Shown: piece after piece, positions 1 through 5,054 of the stretch | Layout of the letters: every line of letters begins with the position of its first letter | Position numbering within the stretch: position 1 is the first letter of the stretch | DNA from: JAWODU01 sp046483125 | Lineage (GTDB): Bacteria > Verrucomicrobiota > Kiritimatiellia > UBA8416 > JAWODU01 | Direction of reading: 5' to 3' | NCBI GenBank assembly: GCA_046483125.1 | Contig: JAWODU010000011.1 | Location: 1-5,054 of the forward strand | Length of the DNA: 5,054 nt | Notes under the pieces: model-generated | Databases searched by the model: none | Told to the model about the DNA's origin: nothing | Seen by the model: the letters and a program-made list of their open reading frames with translations, nothing else | Position numbers and translations under genes: made by a program

Positions 1-265
1 TGTCCCAGTCGATTTCCTTCAGAAAGCGCGACACGTGACGGCCTCCGGCAGATTCCTGCGGAAGGCCGAGGAGGCGCTCGGCGGCGAGGTTGCTGTACGT
101 GATGAGGCCGGATCCGTCTATAACTATTACGCCTTCGCGGATGGACTGAAAAATAGTTTCGAGAAGACCCCTTTCACGGGCGAGATGCAGGAAGTGTGTC
201 TGCAGGTTCTCGGGGCCGATTTTGTCGAGTCGTTCGATAAGTTTTCCAAGAAATCCCGGTTCCAT
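1..265 (-). CDS. PAS-domain signalling protein, probable sensor histidine kinase (N-terminal 88 codons, partial)
   Basis: An open frame on the minus strand starts at the ATG at 263-265 and stays open to the window edge, giving 88 residues. Residues 1-33 form a charged amphipathic helix with no membrane segment, so the N-terminus looks cytosolic. Residues 34-70 read as the start of a PAS sensory domain: LLETIFQSIREGVIVIDGSG, then an ITYSN strand and an AAERLLGLP helix, matching the usual PAS order (helix, EGV-I-V-D strand, turn, N-AA--LLG). PAS domains sense small ligands, redox state or partner proteins. In PVC bacteria this N-terminal style normally precedes HisKA and HATPase domains, often in NtrB-like kinases. 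The kinase domains would lie to the left of the window and are not seen, so a PAS-containing sigma-54 activator or diguanylate cyclase remains possible. It is transcribed divergently from the secreted-protein gene at 511. The start is supported by an AGGA site seven bases upstream and by the lack of another in-frame start nearby. Confidence 0.85.
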   Translation of the reverse strand, partial: MEPGFLGKLIERLDKIGPENLQTHFLHLARERGLLETIFQSIREGVIVIDGSGLITYSNLAAERLLGLPQESAGGRHVSRFLKEIDWD

Positions 266-272
266 TGCATTG

Positions 273-276
273 TCCT
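273..276 (-). promoter_or_regulatory. Shine-Dalgarno site of the PAS protein
   Basis: Read on the minus strand, AAAAAGGA lies seven bases before the ATG at 265. A second ATG, at 268-270, is in another frame and too close to this site, so the site favours the start at 265. Confidence 0.65.
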
Positions 277-286
277 TTTTCGCAGG

Positions 287-314
287 GCTATATGCCTTCT
301 GAAACACGAACCAA
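287..314 (-). promoter_or_regulatory. Weak candidate sigma-70 promoter of the PAS protein
   Basis: On the minus strand TTGGTT (309-314) and TATAGC (287-292) are separated by 16 bases. This would give a short untranslated leader of roughly 15-20 bases before the ATG at 265. Only the first three bases of the -35 box fit the consensus, and the -10 box is imperfect. The call rests mainly on position in the divergent intergenic region. Confidence 0.25.
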
Positions 315-500
315 GCGAGACATTGTGGCACTACAGTAACGCTTCCGGGGCAGGGGGCAAGGAGAAAGTGGGACAAAATGGACGCATTGGGTGTGACGCG
401 GCCATCTTTTGGCGGCGGGAAAGCGCGAATTGGGGTTGTGTTTCCCCAGAGAAGAGTGTAACATCCGGACAAAGGTAGTGAATTGTAATCGCAATGCAGT

Positions 501-507
501 GGGGGGA
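501..507 (+). promoter_or_regulatory. Purine-rich ribosome binding site deciding the start at 511
   Basis: GGGGGGA ends three bases before the ATG at 511, a somewhat short spacing. The frame is open further upstream to a TTG at 409. That longer form would add 34 residues of non-descript sequence in front of the signal peptide, so the ATG at 511 is preferred. Confidence 0.5.
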
Positions 508-510
508 TTT

Positions 511-1119
511 ATGAGAAACGTATTCATCCGGGCGATCTGGGGAATTGTATTTGTGACGGCTGTAAGCTCGGGGAGAGCGGAAAACCTGTGTTTCAATGGT
601 TCCTTCGATCATGAAGAGGACCCGCTCAAGGGCTGGAACTATGACTATGCGTGGACGGAAAATGAGTACTACAAGGACAACGCGTCCCACGTTGAATTCC
701 TGAAAATGTTCGACGGAAAGCGGAACGTCGTGGCTGTTACGGACTTTCACGGTGATTTCGGCGAGGGAAGAATCGAGAGCAAACCCATCCCGTACGACCA
801 CGAATCGCGCCTGAGATGCACCCTTGATATACGCGGGCCGGGATCGCTGAGGCTCTATTTCGCGGGGTACAAGTGGAGGCCGGGCATCAGGCCGCATGAC
901 GACCCGGAGCTCAAGGAACTTCGAAAAATCTACAAGAGCCACGCCTGGGTGGGCAATCCGGGCAAGGCATGGAAGCGGATTTCCTTTGAAGTACCCATGA
1001 AAGATATCTCCAAAATGGCCAAAAAACATCTAAGACACGTGCGGTTCTGGACCGTTTATATATACGTAGTGGAAGGGGACGCCTACGTGGATAATGTGAA
1101 GGTAGTTCGAATAAATTGA
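511..1119 (+). CDS. Secreted jelly-roll (carbohydrate-binding-module-like) protein, 202 aa
   Basis: Residues 1-23 form a Sec signal peptide: Arg2 and Arg7, a hydrophobic core about 8-18 (AIWGIVFVTAV), and a likely signal peptidase I site after GRA (Ala23). There is no lipobox. The mature part of about 179 residues starts with CFNGSFD and a GW at 41-42, like the N-G-S/D-F--G-W opening of CBM4/9-type galactose-binding jelly-rolls. It ends with a GDAYVDNVKVVRIN strand (189-202) that matches their usual closing strand (-YVDNV-V). Aromatic residues are abundant (Trp42, Trp48, Trp122, Trp146, Trp154, Trp180 and many Tyr), as in sugar-binding folds, but no binding site can be assigned. Two cysteines, 27 and 103, could pair after export. 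No catalytic domain is attached, so it is a stand-alone binding module or a structural envelope/matrix protein. The fold call is by pattern only. It is divergent from the PAS protein and followed by a 181-bp gap. Confidence 0.88.
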   Translation: MRNVFIRAIWGIVFVTAVSSGRAENLCFNGSFDHEEDPLKGWNYDYAWTENEYYKDNASHVEFLKMFDGKRNVVAVTDFHGDFGEGRIESKPIPYDHESRLRCTLDIRGPGSLRLYFAGYKWRPGIRPHDDPELKELRKIYKSHAWVGNPGKAWKRISFEVPMKDISKMAKKHLRHVRFWTVYIYVVEGDAYVDNVKVVRIN

Positions 1120-1154
1120 CGTAAGGGCCCACGCAAAAAATAACTTCACATTTT

Positions 1155-1181
1155 GGCCGCCGATGCATCGCGGCCGGCGGC
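1155..1181 (+). other. Overlapping GC-rich hairpins in the leader of the large gene
   Basis: GGCCGC (1155-1160) pairs with GCGGCC (1170-1175). GCCGCCG (1156-1162) pairs instead with CGGCGGC (1175-1181). The two stems share bases and cannot form together. No T-run follows on either strand close enough to make a convincing intrinsic terminator, though the element lies 36 bases after the stop of the secreted-protein gene. It could be a factor-independent pause, part of a leader structure, or just GC-rich sequence. Confidence 0.35.
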
Positions 1182-1296
1182 GTTGCGAAAACACGAAATA
1201 TCGGGAACATTCCTTTGTTTTCGCGCCTTGCCGGCCACGCGCCTCGACACCCGAATCTGTGAATTTATTTCTGCGTGAACCCTAAGGGGGGCCGGC
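1173..1296 (+). repeat. Three copies of the palindrome GCCGGC in the 5' leader
   Basis: GCCGGC occurs at 1173-1178, 1230-1235 and 1291-1296, with start-to-start spacings of 57 and 61 bases. Each copy is self-complementary, so any two can pair in RNA. Extended by one base, 1230-1236 (GCCGGCC) pairs over 7 bp with either 1172-1178 or 1290-1296. The last copy overlaps the end of the G-rich ribosome binding site and lies just before the ATG at 1301. Regulation is an inference; the repeats themselves are plain in the sequence. Confidence 0.4.
1284..1291 (+). promoter_or_regulatory. Ribosome binding site of the 1194-aa protein
   Basis: AAGGGGGG ends nine bases before the ATG at 1301. An in-frame TAA at 1283-1285 closes the frame just upstream, so the ATG at 1301 is the only reasonable start. 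Confidence 0.6.
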
Positions 1297-1300
1297 TGAG

Positions 1301-4300
1301 ATGCCGATTTCAAGTCTGACAAAGAGGCTGGAGGGAATAGGCAGGATGATTCTTGCCTGGCGCGCGGAGATAGTTTTTGCTATTGGCGCCGCGGCGTTCA
1401 TGGTAATGCTCTGGACCTTCAGCCTGACCGATTTTCTAGTCCAGTTGACGCGTATCGCAAGGTTTGCTACGTGGCTTGTGCTTGTGGCGCTTGTAGTGGA
1501 AATGGTCCGCCGCATGTCGAAAACCGCGGCGCGGCGTTTTACCCCGGAAAGCGTCGCCGCGACCGTGGAATCCAACTTCCCGGAACTGGATAACCGCCTG
1601 ATAAATTTCCTCCTGTTCTCGCGGCAGAAACAGAAGGACCCCTTTACGCAGGCTTATCTCAAAGAAGGCATCCCGGGCTGGAACAGCGTGAAGCCGGGCC
1701 TTATGAAGAACCGGAAACTCCATTACAGGGCGTGGCTCGGCGTTCTGGCCGCGGTCCTGCTTCTTGCTGTGCCGGGGTTCTTTCTGGGAAAGGCGTGGGG
1801 CGTGGCGATATGGCGGGTAATCAATCCTTTCAGTTCCGTTCCCCCGGTGAGCCAGACCCGCATTGTCGCCGTTACACCCGGAAACACGAACCTGGTGCAG
1901 GGCGCGCAGTTGATTGTGTCGGCGGAGATTGTGGGCAAAAAGGGCCACAAGGTCTGGCTGGACGTAAACCCCGCAGACGGCGAAGAGACAACATATTCCC
2001 TCGGGTCGGTTGAGGGAGAAGAGTCCGAAAAACCTTTCAGGCACCGCATCTACAGCGTGAACAGCGACATGAAGTACCGGTTCCGGGCGGGCGACGCGCC
2101 CTCGCCCTCCTGGTACAAGGTTTCGACGCGGCCGCCGCCGGCGCTGACGGAGCTGGAAGTGGAGGTAACCCCGCCTCCCTACACGTCGCTGGCTTCGCGC
2201 AGGTTTGACGGGCAGGAGCAGGATGTTCAGGTTCCCTACGGGTCCAGGGCGGAGGTGACCGTCGAGTGGAACACTTCCCTGAGGTCGGTCATGCTGAGCT
2301 GTGACGGTAAGAGAATCAACATGGCGCCTTCGGCGGGCGGCAGGAGATGGAGCGCGGATCTGAAACTGACCGGGGGCAACTGCCTGCGGATCCAGGGAGA
2401 GGACAATTACGGAGAGACTATCGATACAAACGTGGGCTTTGTGCTCATAGCGGACCGTGGTCCCACAATAGAAATCCTGTCTCCGAAAGGACGGCCGACA
2501 CTGCCTCCGGGCGCGTCCCCGAGCATAGAGTTTGCTGTAAGTGACGACTACGGGCTGACGCGGACGGCCGTGGAAAAGGTCGTTGCCGGAAGCGCGCGGA
2601 AGATCGAAGGCAAGGAGATACAGAGCTGGGATCTTGGTGGAGTAAGAGACACGACGAAGCTCTGGGCGGGCGCGGAGGAAAACAGCGACCGTTCCGATGT
2701 GCTGGCGTACAGGATCGTGGCAGTGGACAATGTTCCCGGCGAGCCGCACGTGACACGGTCGGACGTAATACTGTTTAACGCCGAAAGCTACGAGGAAGCG
2801 GCGGAAAAGCGCGAAGATCTTGAAACGGAAGCCGTATCTCTGCTGGCAAAGCTGATAGACATGCAGAAGGACACCCTGAACCGCACGCGGTCATACCTCG
2901 GGATAATAGACAATACGAACGCCGAACACTGGCGGAAGGTGGCCGGTCTGCAGAAGGATATTAGGGTTTTCACCAAGAAGCTTCTGGAAAATCCGATTAC
3001 CCCGCTCGGCAATCTCACGCCCACGGTCAAGAAACTATACGTGAACGAAATGACCCAGTTGATTACCGTGCTTTCCAACGTGCCCCGGGTGCCGAAGAAG
3101 CAGAAAGCCGGCGAAGTGGAAAGCGCCATAGCCATGCAGAAGAAGATACTGAGACAGCTTACCTATTCTGAAGTTGCCGCGAGCCAGACCAAGGTCGAGC
3201 GCAGGAGCAGTGCCCTGCAGAGCATGCTTTCGGCCCTGGTGAAGGGCCAGGAAAAGGTCCTGCACGTGACGGAGGAGTATGTGGCCAAGTCCGCCCGGAT
3301 AGGCGGCATGGTAGTGGACGATCAGGATGCACTGGCGATCGACCTCGTGGATTTCATGAAAGCCTGCAGGCGGGAATCGGCCGCGGTGGAAAACAACGAC
3401 AAGCAGTATTCCAAACTGCTTCTTGAAGTGGCCTCAGCGTGCGAGAACAAGGGTGTCAGGAACGATATGATGATGGCGGCTGAAAAACTGGACATGGGAC
3501 AGGCAGTGGAGGCGGTGCCACACGAAAGGCAGGCATTACTCAAGCTCAAGGAAATCCAGAAGTTCTTCAAGGACGTGGAGCTTGCCGCCGAGGAACTGAA
3601 ACAGGAACAGATACTGGGCGCCGTAGAGGAAGCGAAGGCAAGGCTGTCGAAGGTGATGAAACTGCACAAGGAAGCGATTGACTTCATGGACCAGATCAAG
3701 GCCCAGAAAGACAAGGACTCCAGGAAAATCGACCTGATGGAAGAGGAGTTCCAGGAGCTGGTCAAAAATACGGAAGAGGCGCTCATGGAAGTGCCCAAGG
3801 GTCTTCACATGTTCAACGACCTTGCCGTGGCGAACGACCAGGTGGAAGACGTGTTCTCGATGTTCGAAGAAGTAAAGAAGAAAGAAGAAAACGAACTGGG
3901 AGAAGGCGCCGACGGAGAAGTACAGGAAATAGCCGTGGCCAAGCGGGAAGAATTGCTTGATGCAATGGAAAAAGCCAAAGGACGGCTGGATGACGTGGAA
4001 ATGTGGCTGGGAAGAAGCCCCGACAATCACAAAGTGGAGACTGAATCGTTCGACAAGGAGGAAATGCCGGAAGCCGGCGTGGCGCCGGGGGCGCTGGCCG
4101 CCGAGGCGGAAGACCTGATAGGAGACCTGATGAAGGAGTCCGATCCCGGGGCGGCGGACGACGGAGCGCATAACCAGGCGCAGGCCGATATGCCCATGGG
4201 ATGGGAAGTGATGGAAGGGGACCTGATCAGCTTCGCGGCTAAGGGCAAGAGCGGAAACGAAGCGCCTGATCACAAGGAGCAGGACGGGCGAGGCAATATA

Positions 4301-4885
4301 GGCCGCGAAGGCATGGCGGTGGGAGAGACCGCCGCCGGGTCGGGCACCATAGGCAAGGGCGACGAGAATATCGAGGAACGCAGGACCCAGGATCCCACGC
4401 AGAGCGGGCAGGTGGACGCGGAAGCCGAGGAAGGCGCCGGGGAAGCCAAGGCTACGGGGGGCGGCAAGCAGGGGAGCGGCAAGGCCGACGAGTTCGGCGG
4501 GTTCGGCGGAAACCGGCGTATGGACGGAACGACCCCCACTTCTCCGGAAGCCATGCTGGATCTGCTCGCGGGGCGTGCCGACGCGCTGTACGCGAAAGCT
4601 TCCATGAAAAATATCCGCGTTGACGAGCTTAAAAAAGCGGCGAACCACCTGCGCCAGGCGGGTGACTGCATAGCTAAGGGCGATATAAGGCGGGTGCGCG
4701 AACACAGGAAAGAAGCGGTAGGCGCCCTCCAGAAGGGCAGGGTACTGCTGACGGCTGAGACGGAAACGGCCATACCTGAAGAAGCCGAAGCGGACGTGCT
4801 CGAGGACGTGATAGAGTCGGGTCCGGAAGATGCGCCGCTGAAGTACCGCGACCTGGTATCCGAATACTACAAGGCCCTGATGTAG
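1301..4885 (+). CDS. Large membrane-anchored Ig-like/coiled-coil protein, DUF4175-like, 1194 aa
   Basis: Domain order by residue: hydrophobic segments at about 23-41 and 54-68 form a membrane hairpin. A cytosolic stretch follows with AATVESNFPELDNRLINFLL (86-105), a motif type I recall from BatA/DUF4175-like proteins (fP-L-NRLI). A third membrane segment lies at about 144-164. Residues 165-490 are beta-rich, probably two or three Ig/fibronectin-like modules (V-V-PGN-N-VQG at 189-201; EV-VTPPPYTSLASR at 286-300; a VSDDYGLTRTAVE stretch at 413-425 as in this family), placed outside the cytoplasmic membrane if the topology holds. Residues 495-905 are helical, highly charged and predicted coiled coil. 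Residues 920-1078 are Gly/Ala/Glu-rich low complexity holding a conserved block. Residues 1080-1194 form helices resembling a TPR-like hairpin. No catalytic motif was found. Such proteins in PVC bacteria often sit near MoxR, DUF58 and VWA genes, but their role is undefined; an envelope scaffold is the best guess. The coding call is firm (a 3.6-kb open frame with a clear start); the family assignment is from memory, not a search. Confidence 0.95.
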   Translation: MPISSLTKRLEGIGRMILAWRAEIVFAIGAAAFMVMLWTFSLTDFLVQLTRIARFATWLVLVALVVEMVRRMSKTAARRFTPESVAATVESNFPELDNRLINFLLFSRQKQKDPFTQAYLKEGIPGWNSVKPGLMKNRKLHYRAWLGVLAAVLLLAVPGFFLGKAWGVAIWRVINPFSSVPPVSQTRIVAVTPGNTNLVQGAQLIVSAEIVGKKGHKVWLDVNPADGEETTYSLGSVEGEESEKPFRHRIYSVNSDMKYRFRAGDAPSPSWYKVSTRPPPALTELEVEVTPPPYTSLASRRFDGQEQDVQVPYGSRAEVTVEWNTSLRSVMLSCDGKRINMAPSAGGRRWSADLKLTGGNCLRIQGEDNYGETIDTNVGFVLIADRGPTIEILSPKGRPTLPPGASPSIEFAVSDDYGLTRTAVEKVVAGSARKIEGKEIQSWDLGGVRDTTKLWAGAEENSDRSDVLAYRIVAVDNVPGEPHVTRSDVILFNAESYEEAAEKREDLETEAVSLLAKLIDMQKDTLNRTRSYLGIIDNTNAEHWRKVAGLQKDIRVFTKKLLENPITPLGNLTPTVKKLYVNEMTQLITVLSNVPRVPKKQKAGEVESAIAMQKKILRQLTYSEVAASQTKVERRSSALQSMLSALVKGQEKVLHVTEEYVAKSARIGGMVVDDQDALAIDLVDFMKACRRESAAVENNDKQYSKLLLEVASACENKGVRNDMMMAAEKLDMGQAVEAVPHERQALLKLKEIQKFFKDVELAAEELKQEQILGAVEEAKARLSKVMKLHKEAIDFMDQIKAQKDKDSRKIDLMEEEFQELVKNTEEALMEVPKGLHMFNDLAVANDQVEDVFSMFEEVKKKEENELGEGADGEVQEIAVAKREELLDAMEKAKGRLDDVEMWLGRSPDNHKVETESFDKEEMPEAGVAPGALAAEAEDLIGDLMKESDPGAADDGAHNQAQADMPMGWEVMEGDLISFAAKGKSGNEAPDHKEQDGRGNIGREGMAVGETAAGSGTIGKGDENIEERRTQDPTQSGQVDAEAEEGAGEAKATGGGKQGSGKADEFGGFGGNRRMDGTTPTSPEAMLDLLAGRADALYAKASMKNIRVDELKKAANHLRQAGDCIAKGDIRRVREHRKEAVGALQKGRVLLTAETETAIPEEAEADVLEDVIESGPEDAPLKYRDLVSEYYKALM
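4187..4474 (+). other. Conserved block within the Gly-rich low-complexity tail of the large protein
   Basis: Residues 963-1058 of the large protein. Despite the biased composition, the block contains a run of features I recall as shared among large PVC homologues: a GWEVMEG element (967-973), SFAAKGKSGNE (977-987), DGRGNIGREGM (995-1005), a GE pair (1008-1009), an RRTQDPTQSGQV element (1027-1038) and ATGGGK (1051-1056). Homologues as I remember them have W-VM-G-IS, GK-GNQ-P, GRS-GR-GM/S and ATGGGK at equivalent places. Conservation inside sequence that looks disordered suggests a binding or assembly role rather than a passive linker. No function is known to me. Confidence 0.55.
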
Positions 4886-4906
4886 GCGTGCGGCCTGATT
4901 GCAGAG

Positions 4907-5054
4907 ATGACGTGCGAGATAGCTGCGGAAGCGCAAGGGCCGGTTTCGCGTCCTGTGACGGCCTTGGTGTCCGTCCACCTGATACTTCTGCTCCCTGTAT
5001 TCGCGGTTCTGCTTTACGCATCCGCAGACTATGCATGGACATCAGTCGTTCGTG
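4907..5054 (+). CDS. Membrane protein of unknown function (N-terminal 49 codons, partial)
   Basis: The frame from the ATG at 4907 is open to the window edge and gives 49 residues. A short polar N-terminus (1-16) is followed by one strongly hydrophobic segment at about 17-38 (VTALVSVHLILLLPVFAVLL), then YASADYAWTSVVR. This fits an N-terminal membrane anchor or first helix. The start lies 21 bases after the stop of the 1194-aa gene, so the two are probably co-transcribed. The ribosome binding site is weak (only GCAGAG just upstream), which fits translational coupling. The only other in-frame candidate start is a CTG at 4895. The family cannot be named from this fragment. The YAW-S-V-R tail faintly recalls the stretch before the core helices of amino-acid ABC permeases, but this is a low-confidence hint. 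Confidence 0.65.
   Translation, partial: MTCEIAAEAQGPVSRPVTALVSVHLILLLPVFAVLLYASADYAWTSVVR

Noticed and set aside
326..341. Possible sigma-54 promoter, TGGCAC then five bases then TAACG
   Set aside because: The -24 element fits perfectly, but the essential GC of the -12 element is AC. It would also leave a leader of over 150 bases before the ATG at 511.
35..478. Plus-strand open frame of 147 codons across the left edge
   Set aside because: It is antisense to the PAS domain over 35-265, then runs through the intergenic region. The minus-strand reading gives a recognisable PAS sequence with a ribosome binding site, while this product resembles nothing.
331..1029. Minus-strand open frame of 232 codons opposite the secreted protein
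   Set aside because: There is no signal peptide, domain or credible start. The plus strand has a signal peptide and jelly-roll pattern.
1095..1154. TGTGAAG (1095-1101) pairing with CTTCACA (1144-1150) followed by TTTT, as a terminator for the secreted-protein gene
   Set aside because: The 42-base loop and 7-bp, AT-containing stem are unlike an intrinsic terminator, and the T-run is only four bases long.
1436..2749. Minus-strand open frame of 437 codons opposite the large gene
   Set aside because: The product is Arg/His/Pro-rich with no domain signal, typical of the complement of a GC-rich gene. The plus-strand frame has a coherent membrane and Ig-like architecture.
3874..3891. A-rich purine run in the coiled-coil region as a possible slippage site
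   Set aside because: It simply encodes a Lys/Glu-rich helix. The frame is intact on both sides, and no slippery heptamer or alternate frame of interest follows.
3536..4978. Minus-strand open frame of 480 codons opposite the coiled-coil and tail region
   Set aside because: It is Phe/His/Leu-rich as expected from the complement of Glu/Lys-rich codons, spans two plus-strand genes and has no recognisable motif.

Overview
The window looks like a bacterial chromosome of the PVC superphylum, most likely Kiritimatiellota, Lentisphaerota or Verrucomicrobiota. This is an inference from protein style: a very large membrane-anchored Ig-like/coiled-coil protein with a Gly-rich conserved tail of a kind I recall from Planctomycetes and Lentisphaerae/Verrucomicrobia, a short cytosolic N-terminus ahead of a PAS domain, and moderately GC-rich DNA. 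No rRNA or marker gene is present to confirm it. There is no CRISPR array, transposase, tRNA or other clear mobile element.

Layout. The left edge (1-265, minus strand) holds the first 88 codons of a PAS-domain signalling protein, probably a sensor histidine kinase, that continues off the window. A 245-bp divergent intergenic region (266-510) separates it from a plus-strand gene (511-1119) for a 202-residue secreted protein with a signal peptide and a probable jelly-roll, carbohydrate-binding-like fold. A 181-bp leader (1120-1300) with overlapping GC-rich inverted repeats precedes the dominant gene (1301-4885). That gene encodes 1194 residues: three N-terminal membrane segments, extracytoplasmic beta-sandwich modules, a long acidic helical/coiled-coil region, a Gly-rich low-complexity region with a conserved block, and a C-terminal helical hairpin. 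After a 21-bp gap a membrane protein begins at 4907 and runs off the right edge, probably in the same transcript.

How they may work together. The big protein resembles the large DUF4175-like proteins that in PVC bacteria often lie near MoxR ATPase, DUF58 and von Willebrand (BatA-like) genes, a set thought to act on envelope proteins or complexes. None of those partners is visible in the window. The secreted jelly-roll protein and the divergent sensor may be unrelated neighbours. The main points for a second look are the conserved block inside the low-complexity tail, the three self-complementary GCCGGC copies in the leader (the last overlapping the ribosome binding site), and the downstream gene lying in the same frame just past the amber stop.
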